From Ruminococcaceae bacterium UBA3329 (GTDB taxonomy: Bacteria; Bacillota; Clostridia; Oscillospirales; Acutalibacteraceae): a stretch of 44,924 bases of DNA. The DNA lies in assembly GCA_002361875.1 (NCBI GenBank), contig DERX01000002.1, positions 12,987-57,910 on the forward strand, given 5' to 3'. Below the pieces are notes generated by a model. That model was given only the letters and a program-made list of their open reading frames with translations. It was not told the DNA's origin and did not search any database. Position numbers and translations under genes: made by a program. This document shows, one piece after another, positions 7,050 to 17,100 of this stretch (positions are counted from its first letter, which is position 1; every line of letters starts with the position of its first letter).

Positions 7050-7907
7050 ATGAAAAAAAATTCAAAAATTGCGTTGTCTGTTTTTGCAGGAACTACTGCG
7101 GTAACGGCTCTCGGAATGAACAGAGTGTATGTTAAAATGCGTTACGGCAAAAAAACATCAAAGCCGCTTTTGCATTTTTCAGAAATCGCTGAAGGTGACA
7201 CCGAAAATGTGCATCTTACAGCTCACAGGGGGCTTTCTGCAATTGCTCCCGAAAACACGCTCGACGCTTTCCGTTTAGCCGCAAAAGAAAATTATTATGC
7301 GCTTGAATGTGATGTTCACTGCACAACAGACGGCAAATGGGTAATAATTCACGATTACAATATGCGTTCAATGACTGAAAGGCGCGGCGATGTTAAAAAC
7401 TTTTCTTATGAAGAGCTGAAAACTGTTAAATTCAACAATGGCGCAAACATTGACGAGTACCCCGACGCGCGTATGTGCACGGTTGAGGAATATCTTGACA
7501 TCTGCCGTGAGGGCGGCAAAAGAGCGATGATTGAGGTTAAGGACAAGCGTGTCGAAAAGGTAGAAAGCCTTTACAAAATAATCTGCGATTACGGCATTGA
7601 GGACAGCGTTATTCTCATATCGTTCCACCCTGAAATACTTCGTGAATTTCGCCGTATTTCTCCTAATATGGAGCTTTGGTACTTAATGGGCAAAATCACG
7701 GAAGAAAAAATGGACGAGTGTATTTACAATAAATTCGGCATTGCGTTTAATGCAAACAGAAATCTTAAAAATGAAAAGCTTATAGAAAAGGCTCACGACA
7801 ACGGCGTTAACACTGCGTGTTGGACGGTTGACACAAAAGAAACGCTCAATATTATGCTTAAAAACGGCGTTAAGTACATAACTACAAACGCTATTTTACC
7901 TGACTGA
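7050..7907 (+). CDS. Glycerophosphodiester phosphodiesterase family protein
   Basis: A 285-residue GDPD-family enzyme that would hydrolyse glycerophosphodiesters to glycerol-3-phosphate and an alcohol. Conserved elements are visible: AHRG (~58), PENT, LECDVHCTTDG (~86-96) and IIHDYN, i.e. the catalytic His pair and the metal-binding Glu/Asp. The N-terminus (MKKNSKIALSVFAGTTAVTAL) is a hydrophobic anchor or signal, so the protein probably works at the membrane or outside it. AAAGGGTG lies ahead of the ATG. It is preceded by its own promoter and the structured leader 6858-7019, and followed after 24 bp by gltX, with which it may be co-transcribed. Confidence 0.9.
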   Translation: MKKNSKIALSVFAGTTAVTALGMNRVYVKMRYGKKTSKPLLHFSEIAEGDTENVHLTAHRGLSAIAPENTLDAFRLAAKENYYALECDVHCTTDGKWVIIHDYNMRSMTERRGDVKNFSYEELKTVKFNNGANIDEYPDARMCTVEEYLDICREGGKRAMIEVKDKRVEKVESLYKIICDYGIEDSVILISFHPEILREFRRISPNMELWYLMGKITEEKMDECIYNKFGIAFNANRNLKNEKLIEKAHDNGVNTACWTVDTKETLNIMLKNGVKYITTNAILPD

Positions 7908-7931
7908 TATATAAGAAAAAGGCGGTTAGAA

Positions 7932-9587
7932 ATGACAGACTGTAAGAAAATTGCTGATTTAATATTTCCCGATGTTACAAAAACAGCGGATTATTATGAA
8001 ACAAAATACCCGCAAAGAAATTTGCCTGAGGGTGCAAGAGTAACAAGATTTGCCCCAAGCCCTACGGGGTATCTTCATTTCGGCGGTCTTTATGCGGCGT
8101 TTGCGTCAAAATTTACGGCGCAGGCTGCAAACGGAATTTTTATGCTCCGAATCGAGGATACTGACAAAAAGCGTGAAATAGACGACGGTGTTTCCTGTAT
8201 TATTAACGGACTTTCCGCATTCGGAATTGAGCCTGACGAGGGCGTTACGGGTTTTGACAGCGAAAAGGGCGAATACGGTCCGTACACGCAAAGCAAGCGC
8301 AGAGAGATTTATCGCACCTTTGCCAAAAAGTTAGTTGAAGAGGGCAAGGCATATCCGTGTTTCTGCACGGCGGAGGATTTGGATAAAATCCGTGAATCCC
8401 AAGAAAATGAGGACATTAAAGGCTATTACGGCAAGTATGCCCGTTGCAGAAATCTTACCGATGAGGAAATTGAGGAAAATGTAAACGCAGGTGTTCCCTT
8501 TACAGTAAGGCTTCGCTCCGAGGGTGACATTTCACGGAAAATTAAGTTTGACGATATGATAAAGGGCAAAATTGAGATGAGCGAAAATGTCAATGATGTT
8601 GTAATTCTCAAAACGGACGGAATCCCGACATATCATTTTGCCCATGCGGTTGACGACCATTTAATGAGGACGACTCATGTTGTAAGAGGAGACGAATGGA
8701 TAGCTTCTGTTCCGCTTCATATTGAGTTGTTCAGAGCACTCGGATTCAGACCTGTTAAATATGCGCACATAGCGCCGTTACTTAAAGAGGAAAACGGCGG
8801 TAAGCGCAAGCTTTCAAAGAGAAAAGACCCTGAGGCAAATGTAACTTATTACATTGAGAAGGGTTACCCGAAAGAGAGCGTTCAGGAGTACATTCTCACA
8901 ATTCTCAATTCTAATTTTGAGGATTGGCGCAGAGCAAACAAACAAGAGAGCGTGTCAAAATTCCCGTTTAATTTCAAAAAGGTGTCGGTTTCGGGCGCAC
9001 TTTTTGACCTTGTTAAATTTAACGATGTTTCAAAAAATGTTATTTCGCTTATGACAGCACAAAAAGTTTACGAATATGTAACCGAATGGGCAAAGACTTA
9101 CGATAATGAGCTTTACGCTCTTTTGACGGCAGACCCGAAAAAAGCATTGGCAATTTTCAATATTGACAGGGAAAATCCGAAGCCGAGAAAGGACATTGCC
9201 TGCTGGAGCGAGGTAAGGGATTACCTTTCCTATTTCTATAATGAAATTTACACTCCGAACATTACGCTCCCCGAGCATATAAACAAGGCTGATGCCTGCG
9301 AAATCCTTACAAAGTATAAAGAGCTTTATTCGGAAAATGACAGTAAGGACGAATGGTTTGCGAAAACAAAGGAGCTTTGCACTCTTTGCGGATACACGCC
9401 CAATGTTAAGGAGTACAAGGCAAATCCCGATGCCTTCAAGGGTCATGTGGGTGATGTTACGGCGGTTATCCGTGTTGCGGTTACATCAAGAGTAAATTCG
9501 CCTGACCTTTATTATATTATGCAGGCGCTGGGGCGTGATGAGGTTATCGCCAGAATAGACACTGCAATCAATTTTTACAGGGGTTAA
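7932..9587 (+). CDS. gltX: Glutamyl-tRNA synthetase
   Basis: A class I aminoacyl-tRNA synthetase of 551 residues charging tRNA-Glu. The ATP-binding HIGH-type motif reads FAPSPTGYLHFGG (~42-54), with HFGG replacing the usual HIGH/HVGG. The KMSKS loop is KLSKRKDPEA. A Cys-rich zinc site, CFCT...YARC, lies near residue 140-170. An N-terminal extension of about 38 residues precedes the catalytic core. It is followed 4 bp downstream by glnS, an unusual neighbour: with GlnRS present, this GluRS need not mischarge tRNA-Gln, so it may be the discriminating type. That last point is inference. Confidence 0.95.
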   Translation: MTDCKKIADLIFPDVTKTADYYETKYPQRNLPEGARVTRFAPSPTGYLHFGGLYAAFASKFTAQAANGIFMLRIEDTDKKREIDDGVSCIINGLSAFGIEPDEGVTGFDSEKGEYGPYTQSKRREIYRTFAKKLVEEGKAYPCFCTAEDLDKIRESQENEDIKGYYGKYARCRNLTDEEIEENVNAGVPFTVRLRSEGDISRKIKFDDMIKGKIEMSENVNDVVILKTDGIPTYHFAHAVDDHLMRTTHVVRGDEWIASVPLHIELFRALGFRPVKYAHIAPLLKEENGGKRKLSKRKDPEANVTYYIEKGYPKESVQEYILTILNSNFEDWRRANKQESVSKFPFNFKKVSVSGALFDLVKFNDVSKNVISLMTAQKVYEYVTEWAKTYDNELYALLTADPKKALAIFNIDRENPKPRKDIACWSEVRDYLSYFYNEIYTPNITLPEHINKADACEILTKYKELYSENDSKDEWFAKTKELCTLCGYTPNVKEYKANPDAFKGHVGDVTAVIRVAVTSRVNSPDLYYIMQALGRDEVIARIDTAINFYRG

Positions 9588-9591
9588 TAGT

Positions 9592-11256
9592 ATGGAAGAA
9601 GCAATTAAAACATCAAATTTTATTCACGATTTTATTGATGAGGATTTAAAAGAGGGCGTATATACCCACGTTCAGACCCGTTTTCCGCCTGAACCGAACG
9701 GATATTTGCACATCGGCCACGCAAAGGCTATCTGCATTGATTTCAGCACGGCTGAAAAGTACGGCGGAGTTTGCAATCTGCGCCTTGACGACACAAACCC
9801 TCAAAAGGAAGATACCGAATACATTGACGCTATAAAAGAGGATATTGAATGGCTCGGCTTTAAATGGGAAAAATGTCTTTATGCGTCAAGCTATTTTGAT
9901 TTTCTTTATGAATGTGCGCTAATTCTCATTGACAAAGGTCTGGCCTACGTTGACGACCTTACGGCAGACCAGATGAGAGAGTACAGAGGTACGCTTACAG
10001 AGCCGGGCAAGGAAAGTCCGTACAGAAACAGAAGTATTGAAGAGAACAGAGAGCTTTTCCGCAGAATGACCGAGGGCGAATTTGCGAACGGCGAAAAGGT
10101 GCTCCGTGCTAAAATTGATATGGCGTCGCCCAACCTTAATATGCGCGACCCTGTAATTTACAGAATTTCACATGTTTCGCACCACCAGACAGGCGACAAA
10201 TGGTGCGTTTACCCGATGTACGATTTTGCACATCCGCTGTCTGACGCAAGAGAGGGCGTGACACATTCTCTTTGTTCTTTGGAATTTGAAAATCACCGTC
10301 CGCTCTACAATTGGTTTATCGAAAAAACAGGACTTTTCAAAAATCCGCCAAGGCAGATTGAATTTGCCCGTCTTAACATAAATTACTGCATTACAAGCAA
10401 GAGAAAGCTTCTCGAAATGGTTAACGAGGGCATTGTTTCAGGTTGGGATGACCCGAGAATGATTACCCTTTGCGGTATGAGAAGAAGAGGCTACCCTGCC
10501 GCCGCTATCCGTGATTTCATAAACAGAATCGGCGTTTCAAAGGCGGACAGTACCGTGGATTACGGTCTTATTGAGGCTTGCGTAAGGGATAATCTTAATG
10601 CAAATGCGCCCAGAGCTATGGCAGTGCTCCGTCCGTTAAAGGTGGTAATCGATAACTACCCCGACGGAAAGACCGAGGAATTAGAGGTTGAAATTCACCC
10701 CGACCACCCTGAAATGGGCAAAAGAAAGGTTATTTTCTCAAAGGAAATCTTTGTTGAGCAGGACGATTTTATGGCAGAGCCTGTTAAAAAGTATTTCAGG
10801 CTTTTCCCCGGAAACGAGGTTCGCCTTAAAAGTGCATATCTTGTTAAATGCGAGTCCTATGAAACGGATGAAAACGGCAATGTAACCTGCGTTCACTGTA
10901 CCTATGACCCCGAATCAAAGGGGGGAAATGCTCCCGACGGTAGAAAGGTCAAGGGTACAATTCACTGGGCAAGCAGTGAGGGCAGTGTAAAGGCTGAAAT
11001 AAGGCTTTACGACAGGCTCTTTACAGTTGAAAACCCTGCCGACGAATCAAACGGAACATACAGGGATTTCTTAAATCCCGATTCTCTTGTTGTATTAAAA
11101 GACTGCCTTGTTGAAAAGGGCATTGCCGAAAATATCAAAGCAGGGGACACATTCCAATTTATGCGTCAGGGCTATTTCTGCGCAGATAAAGATTCAACAG
11201 AAGACAGAATTGTATTCAACAGAACGGTACAGCTTAACTCTTCTTGGGGTAAATAA
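9592..11256 (+). CDS. glnS: Glutaminyl-tRNA synthetase
   Basis: A 554-residue class I synthetase attaching Gln directly to tRNA-Gln. It carries the GlnRS-specific PPEPNGYLHIGHAKAI (~23-38), the LRLDDTNP motif, the YDFAHPLSDAREGVTHSLC block and a KMSKS-like ITSKRKLLEMV, followed by the two beta-barrel anticodon-binding domains. AGGGG lies 8 nt before the ATG. Most Firmicutes lack GlnRS and use GluRS plus GatCAB amidation. GlnRS in bacteria is generally considered of eukaryotic-like origin and acquired by transfer, so its presence here beside gltX is notable. Base use looks like its neighbours, so any transfer is old. Confidence 0.95.
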   Translation: MEEAIKTSNFIHDFIDEDLKEGVYTHVQTRFPPEPNGYLHIGHAKAICIDFSTAEKYGGVCNLRLDDTNPQKEDTEYIDAIKEDIEWLGFKWEKCLYASSYFDFLYECALILIDKGLAYVDDLTADQMREYRGTLTEPGKESPYRNRSIEENRELFRRMTEGEFANGEKVLRAKIDMASPNLNMRDPVIYRISHVSHHQTGDKWCVYPMYDFAHPLSDAREGVTHSLCSLEFENHRPLYNWFIEKTGLFKNPPRQIEFARLNINYCITSKRKLLEMVNEGIVSGWDDPRMITLCGMRRRGYPAAAIRDFINRIGVSKADSTVDYGLIEACVRDNLNANAPRAMAVLRPLKVVIDNYPDGKTEELEVEIHPDHPEMGKRKVIFSKEIFVEQDDFMAEPVKKYFRLFPGNEVRLKSAYLVKCESYETDENGNVTCVHCTYDPESKGGNAPDGRKVKGTIHWASSEGSVKAEIRLYDRLFTVENPADESNGTYRDFLNPDSLVVLKDCLVEKGIAENIKAGDTFQFMRQGYFCADKDSTEDRIVFNRTVQLNSSWGK

Positions 11257-11330
11257 TTTTATTAGGTAAAAACACAGGAAAGGAACGGTACCGCACAACG
11301 AGTGTTTAAAGGTATCGGCAGGTGTTAATT

Positions 11331-12272
11331 ATGAGTAAAACAGCAAACACGGCCAAAACGGCGGAGAAAAAGTTAAAGAAAAAATCGTCCGGCTTTGACA
11401 TAATGTATAGGGTTGTTACGGCGGTTCTTGCGGCGGCAACTTTTCCGGCGGCATATTTTATGAATTTAATTTATTATGCGCTTGACTGGACAAATGCACT
11501 CAAGCTTATCAATAATATTAAAGATGTTTTAGGTTCGGAAAATTTGCTTGAGGGCATAAAAAATCTTCTTGGTGCGTCCGGAGATTCAGCCGAACAGGTG
11601 ACGGAGCTTACCGACGGCTATATTTGTCTTGCAAAGCTTGATGAATTTAAATCGCTTTTAAGCACAGCGTCCTCGGGTGAGGAAGTAAATATTAAAGATA
11701 TGCTTCTTCACAATGCAGGGCTTCGTCCGCTTGTAATCTCACTTGCGCTTTTTGCGGTAGTACTCGTTTTAGCATTGGTTATTTTAATTATCTCTGTTTG
11801 CAAAAACAAACCCAAGCTTATTGCCGCTCTTTCAGGGGCAGGTGCTGTTTTGGGACTTGCGTCAAATGTGATTTTTGTTACACGTTTTGCAAATCCTCTT
11901 ATTGACGGCACAACAACTCTCGGCGGTTTAATAGGCTCTGATTCGCTCGTTCTGCAAATGTTCGGCAAGGTTGCAGAGCTTCGTTATGAAAATGCGTTCT
12001 TTACCGTTTTATTCCTAATGGGTGCAATTTTAATTTGGTCTTTGTCGGTTATGATTGTAAATTCCGATGATAAAACAGAAAAAGCATTGAGAAAAGCGAA
12101 AAAGGCTGAAAAGAAAGCTAAAAAGGCTCAAAAAGATGCTAAAAAAGCCGAGAAAAAGGCTAAAAATGATGTTAAGGACGCTGAAAAAAAGGCGAAAAAG
12201 GCAAATGAGCTTTTAAAAGCAGAGCAGGAAAAAGAAGAAAGCTCTGCGCCGGCTAATGAAGCTGAAAACTAA
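11331..12272 (+). CDS. Membrane protein with Lys/Ala-rich coiled-coil tail
   Basis: A 313-residue protein of unknown function. One hydrophobic segment lies near residues 24-46 and three more between ~130 and ~243 (for example SLALFAVVLVLALVILI). The C-terminal ~75 residues are a highly charged helix of repeated KKAEKK and KKAKK units, likely a cytoplasmic coiled coil or nucleic-acid/acid-phospholipid contact. A GTG in frame 9 nt upstream is possible, but the ATG at 11331 with the GCAGGTG site is preferred. It lies between glnS and pyk. The soluble loop between helices 1 and 2 contains helical 'DVLGSENLLEGIKNLLG'. No homologue family recognised. Confidence 0.75.
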   Translation: MSKTANTAKTAEKKLKKKSSGFDIMYRVVTAVLAAATFPAAYFMNLIYYALDWTNALKLINNIKDVLGSENLLEGIKNLLGASGDSAEQVTELTDGYICLAKLDEFKSLLSTASSGEEVNIKDMLLHNAGLRPLVISLALFAVVLVLALVILIISVCKNKPKLIAALSGAGAVLGLASNVIFVTRFANPLIDGTTTLGGLIGSDSLVLQMFGKVAELRYENAFFTVLFLMGAILIWSLSVMIVNSDDKTEKALRKAKKAEKKAKKAQKDAKKAEKKAKNDVKDAEKKAKKANELLKAEQEKEESSAPANEAEN

Positions 12273-12301
12273 CTGAAAATCATTTAGAAAGGAACAAAAC
12301 A

Positions 12302-13714
12302 TTGCGCAAAACAAAAATAATCTGTACAATAGGGCCTGCAAGCGATGCAGAAGAAACCGTTAAAGGCTTGTGCAAGGCAGGAATGAATGTTGCAAGGCTG
12401 AATTTTTCACACGGCACTCACGGGGAGCATCAAATAAGAATAGACACCGTTAAAAAGGTTCGTTCAGAGCTTGGGTTGCCCGTTGCGCTGATGCTTGACA
12501 CAAAAGGCCCCGAATACAGAATTAAGACCTTTAAAAATAAGAAAATCACACTGAAGGACGGCGATAAATTCACATTTACCGCAAGGGATATTGAGGGCGA
12601 TGAAACGGCTGTTTCCGTTAGCTATCCCTGTCTTCCCGAAGAAATGTCAAAGGGCGACACAATTTTGCTTAATAACGGCCTTTTGCGGTTCACAGTTGAG
12701 AAAATTGACGGACCTGACATTATTTGTACTGTTGTGACGGGCGGCGAGCTTTCGGACAGAAAGAGCATGAGCTTTCCCGGTAAGACGCTCAAGCAGAAAT
12801 ATTTGTCGGAGCAGGACAAAAAGGACATTGCGTTCGGAGTTCGGAACGGTGTTGATTTTATTGCGTGCTCGTTTGTATCCTGCCGTCAGGATCTTGTAGA
12901 TATTCACGAATATTTAAAGGAGCTTAACGCAGACGACATTCAGCTTATTGCTAAAATTGAAAATCAGTCCGGCGTTGACAATATAGACGAAATTTGCGAG
13001 GAGTGCGACGGCGTAATGGTCGCAAGGGGTGATATGGGCGTTGAAATCCCGTTTGAAACTCTCCCTGCAATTCAGAAAAAACTGATAACAAAATGCCGTC
13101 TTTTAGGTAAAATTGTTATCACAGCAACCGAAATGCTCGAATCTATGATAACAAATCCAAGACCTACAAGGGCGGAAATTTCGGACGTTGCCAATGCGGT
13201 TTATGACGGCACAAGCGCAATAATGCTTTCAGGCGAAACGGCGGCGGGAAAATACCCCGTCAAGGTAGTTGAAACAATGGCGAAAATTGCCGAAACGACA
13301 GAGGGCAATATTCATTATAAAAAGCGTTTTCGCAATACGGATTTTCAAATCAACAGCTCTGTTGACGCGGTGTCACATTCAACCTGCGGAATGGCAATTG
13401 ATATTGAGGCAAAGGCGATTGTTGCTTGCTCGCTTTCGGGAATGACCGCAAGAATGGTAGCACGTTTCCGTTCTCCCGTTCCGATTTTGGGGCTTACGGC
13501 AGACGAGCGCACATGGCGCAAGCTGTCGCTTTCATGGGGAGTAACACCTGCAATGTGCGAAAAATTCACCTCCACGGATGTGCTGTTTTACACGGCAAAA
13601 AAGCTTGCGGAAAAAGAATTTGTACTTTGTAAAGGCGACAAAATCGTTATCACGGGCGGCGACACCAGCGGCGAATCCGGCAATACGAATCTGATTAAAA
13701 TTGAGAGTATATAA
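12302..13714 (+). CDS. pyk: Pyruvate kinase
   Basis: A 470-residue glycolytic enzyme converting phosphoenolpyruvate and ADP to pyruvate and ATP. The start is TTG at 12302 behind AAAGGA; the product MRKTKIICTIGPASD matches the universal N-terminus, so no upstream ATG is needed. Visible motifs: ARLNFSHGTH, MLDTKGPEYR, IAKIENQSGVDNIDEI with the catalytic Lys, VARGDMGVEIP, and AVYDGTSAIMLSGETAAGKYP. The length is that of the short form without the C-terminal PEP-utiliser domain seen in some Bacilli. A terminator-like hairpin follows at 13756. Confidence 0.96.
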   Translation: MRKTKIICTIGPASDAEETVKGLCKAGMNVARLNFSHGTHGEHQIRIDTVKKVRSELGLPVALMLDTKGPEYRIKTFKNKKITLKDGDKFTFTARDIEGDETAVSVSYPCLPEEMSKGDTILLNNGLLRFTVEKIDGPDIICTVVTGGELSDRKSMSFPGKTLKQKYLSEQDKKDIAFGVRNGVDFIACSFVSCRQDLVDIHEYLKELNADDIQLIAKIENQSGVDNIDEICEECDGVMVARGDMGVEIPFETLPAIQKKLITKCRLLGKIVITATEMLESMITNPRPTRAEISDVANAVYDGTSAIMLSGETAAGKYPVKVVETMAKIAETTEGNIHYKKRFRNTDFQINSSVDAVSHSTCGMAIDIEAKAIVACSLSGMTARMVARFRSPVPILGLTADERTWRKLSLSWGVTPAMCEKFTSTDVLFYTAKKLAEKEFVLCKGDKIVITGGDTSGESGNTNLIKIESI

Positions 13715-13755
13715 ATATATAATATGTAATGCAAATTCTGCTACAAAGAAAAACG

Positions 13756-13779
13756 AAAGCACGGCGAAAACCGTGCTTT
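13756..13779 (-). terminator. Terminator of the minus-strand XRE gene
   Basis: A perfect 9-bp stem, AAAGCACGG/CCGTGCTTT, with a six-base loop. On the minus strand it is followed by CGTTTTTCTTTG, so it best serves the XRE gene ending at 13813. On the plus strand it lacks a T tract but may also help end the pyk transcript. Confidence 0.7.
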
Positions 13780-13812
13780 GAAGTGTATAAATAATGTACA
13801 TAAAACACAATT

Positions 13813-14028
13813 TTATTTTTGGGGATACCGTTCTCTGACATTGGTTAAATCCATTAAAAAATCAAGGCTTGTATTATAAAAGTTTGCTAAAATGATGAGA
13901 TTTTCAGTTGTTGGTAGCAGTTCACCGTTTTCGTATTTTGAAAGTACGCTTTGGCTTATACCTGTCTCCATTTGTACTTTGAGTTGGGTGTAGTCATTTA
14001 TTACACGAATAAGTTTTAAATTTTTCAC
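13813..14028 (-). CDS. Small XRE-family HTH regulator
   Basis: A 71-residue single-domain HTH protein, MKNLKLIRVINDYTQLKVQ..., with recognition region GISQSVLSKYENGELLPTTE and the typical NFYNTSLDFLMDLT ending. The start is GTG at 14026-14028 (reverse) behind AGGAGTG; the frame is open further upstream, but that stretch is low-complexity I/F-rich and non-coding in style. It diverges from the dockerin/lectin gene at 14156 and an inverted repeat (14029-14056) overlaps its own start region, suggesting autoregulation and perhaps control of the neighbour. Confidence 0.82.
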   Translation of the reverse strand: MKNLKLIRVINDYTQLKVQMETGISQSVLSKYENGELLPTTENLIILANFYNTSLDFLMDLTNVRERYPQK

Positions 14029-14056
14029 AATATCACTCCTATATTGTTGTGATATT
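14029..14056. promoter_or_regulatory. Inverted repeat operator near XRE start
   Basis: AATATCAC-N12-GTGATATT, 8-bp perfect arms, lies just upstream of the GTG of the XRE gene and overlaps its ribosome site. It is the most likely binding site of that regulator. Confidence 0.5.
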
Positions 14057-14077
14057 CTTATTTTACATAAAATATTC

Positions 14078-14106
14078 TTGACAATAATAATTTGTATGAA
14101 TATAAT
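14078..14106 (+). promoter_or_regulatory. Consensus promoter for lectin/dockerin gene
   Basis: A perfect TTGACA (14078-14083), 17-bp spacer, perfect TATAAT (14101-14106). AATATTCTTGA occurs twice, at 14071 and 14104, bracketing the promoter, and a related ATATTCTT lies at 14052; these may be regulator half-sites. Such a full-consensus promoter would be strong unless repressed. Confidence 0.8.
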
Positions 14107-14155
14107 ATTCTTGATGTGAATAATAAAATGAAAATATAATAATTGAGGAAGGTTT

Positions 14156-17100
14156 ATGAAAAAAGTTTTAAGTATTTTCTTGTCCTTGGTAATGATGTTT
14201 AGCATAATAGGAACAGTTGATTTGACTGCGGTTGCTGCAAGCAAAATTTACAACCGTCCTACATTATCTGAAGCAAGTGCAATGGATTTTTTACAATTTT
14301 TATACAATGAAGAATTGGATGAGAATAAAATTAGAAATTCTAAATATTTTCCGTTATTAACCGGTAAATTTACAGGAACAGACGATGAGTATGAAGCCGA
14401 AAGTATAGCTTTTTCTATTTTTGTTAGAACAAGAATAAATGAATTAGTTGAAAATTCAGAATACAATCTATCGTCTTCATATGACTATTTATATAACTAT
14501 TTATCATCTAAATTAGAATCTTCAAAAGATTTGCCGCAGGAGATAATTGATGAGCTTAAAGGCACGGCAATGAAAAAGATTGAAGAGGGAATATTAGATT
14601 TATTAGTAAATTGTGTAGCTGATACTACAGATATAATTGTAACGGAAGAACACATATCTTGGATTAATGCAATTGACGACGGCGTAAATAAAGTAAATAA
14701 TTTAGCAGATCAGGTTACTAAATATATTGAATATACGGCTGCAGCAATTCAGGGTTGCAGATTTGTTTTGGCAAAAGAACAGCAACAAAGATATTGGTAT
14801 TTTTCTGCATACTTAAACAATAGAGACGGATATAGCAGTTCATCTGATGAAATCTTTAAAGCGTTAGACGATTGCAATTTCGAAATTTGTGCTACTAATT
14901 CTACGGGTAGCTTTCTTATAGATTCACTGTCTTGGATTACCAAAAAAGACAGTTGGGTAAATCATAGGGAAATAATACAAGAATGGGCGGAATTTGTATA
15001 TCAAGTTGAAAAATTTACAACTAGTCAAGTTATTTCACAAGACCCAATTGAGTATAATGGTCACACATATCAGGTATTTGATATTAGTAAGAATTGGATA
15101 GAGGCAAAAGAATATTGCGAAAGTATAGGAGGACATTTAGTAACAATTACAAATAGTGATGAGCAGAATTTTATTGGTAATTTAGTAAAAACAGGAGTTA
15201 AAAGCACATATTGGCTTGGTGGAAATGACGAGTTGAAATTCGGCGTATGGGAATGGATTACAGGTGAAGTATTTAGTTATACAAATTGGGCAACTGGTGA
15301 GCCAACTAATGGTTATGCACCAGGTCCAGAGTATTATCTTGAAATGATAAAATCATCTGGAAAATGGAATGATGGAGAACTTAATGGCGATTCTGGAATA
15401 TACACTCTCGACAATCATGGCTTTATATGTGAATGGGATAATACATATTCTAATATAATTGCAAATGAGCATGAAAACGAATCTCATAATCACATTTTTA
15501 AAACTGAAGTTGTAGAACCCACTTGTGCAAAAGAAGGATATACCAAATATTCATGTGAAATTTGTCATTATTTTTATATAGGTAATTATACTTCGGCGTT
15601 AGGTCATGATTACAAATTTTCAAGAATAGCAAATCCAACTTGCACTGAAAAGGGCTATGATTTATATACTTGTGCAAGATGCGGCAAAGGGGAAAAAATA
15701 AAATATGTTGATGCCTTAGGTCATACTTACAGTTTCGCAAAAACAGTTGCGCCAACCTGCGCGGAACAAGGCTATGATTTATATACCTGTTCAAGATGTA
15801 ACGGCACAGAAAGAAGGAATACAGTTACCGCTTTAGGACACAGTTATGGTTTCACAAAAACAGTTGCTCCGAATTGTTCAGCACAGGGATATGATTTGTA
15901 TACTTGTTCAAGATGTAATGGCACGGAAAAGAGAAATTATGTAAACGCTTTGGGTCATCAATATGTTTTATCAAATCACAGCGATCCAACTTGCAATACA
16001 GTGGGTTACGATGAATATAAATGCTCGGTTTGTCAGAACACTAAAAAGAATGAAATAGCCGTTCTTGACGGGAGTGCGTTGACAACCGCTTTAACAAAAG
16101 CACAAACATATTTAACGAAGGATTATTTCACACAAGAGAGTATGGCAGAGCTACAGACTGTTTATTCTTCACATAAAGACGATTTGGATAGGTTAACAAC
16201 ACAGGTAGCTGTTGACGGTGCTGTAACGGAAATCAATAACGCAATATCTAACCTTGTTTTAGGAGATTTCGCAAGCGGAGTTACGGATGACGGATTCCAA
16301 TGGAGTTGGGAAAAAGCTACGGGGAGATTAACAGTAACCGGAGACGGTGAAATGAAGAATTACGGCGTAACAACAATGCCTTGGTACGATGTGTTACCGT
16401 ATACTACAGAAATCATTTTGTCTGAGGGTATAACCTCAATAGGAAATTATGCATTTTACAAGGCGGAAACAGTTGAAAAGATTCATTTTTCAAATACTTT
16501 AACGTCAATAGGAATGAGAGCGTTTGAATTTTGTTCTTCTGTTGAAGAGATTGTTATACCCGATACGGTGACAAGTCTTGGCTACGGCACATTTGCCAGT
16601 ATGACAAGCCTTAAAAAAGTAACCGTACCTGCCTCAACAACATATCGTTCCTACTGTTTTGATCAAGATAGAGCAATTGAAGAAATAATAATCACTTATG
16701 GTACTGACGGAATTATGCCAGATTCTAAAGTTACGGCGGAACAAAGTTTTCTTTTAGATTTATTACAGAAAAAGACAGGTGCTTTCGGCCCGTGGAGATA
16801 CGCAAGAAATGCAAAAGTTATAATAGAAGACGGAGTAACCAACATAGGTAATAAGGCATTTTATCAAGGTACAGGAATTACAAGTATTAGAATACCTGAC
16901 ACCGTTACAACATTGGGTGCAAACGCCTTCCAAAATTGTACCTCTCTTAACACGATTGCATTATCTGAGAATGTTACAAATATTGGTACAGGTGCTTTTG
17001 ACGGTTGTGACAGCCTCAATATTTGCGGTTATATCAATTCTTACACGCAGACTTTTGCTGCGGAAAACAGCATTCCTTTTGTTTTGCTCGGGGATTCAGA

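Noticed and set aside
15480..16060. Regular repeats considered as CRISPR
   Set aside because: They are imperfect ~105-bp coding repeats in frame with a secreted protein, with no spacer pattern and no cas genes.
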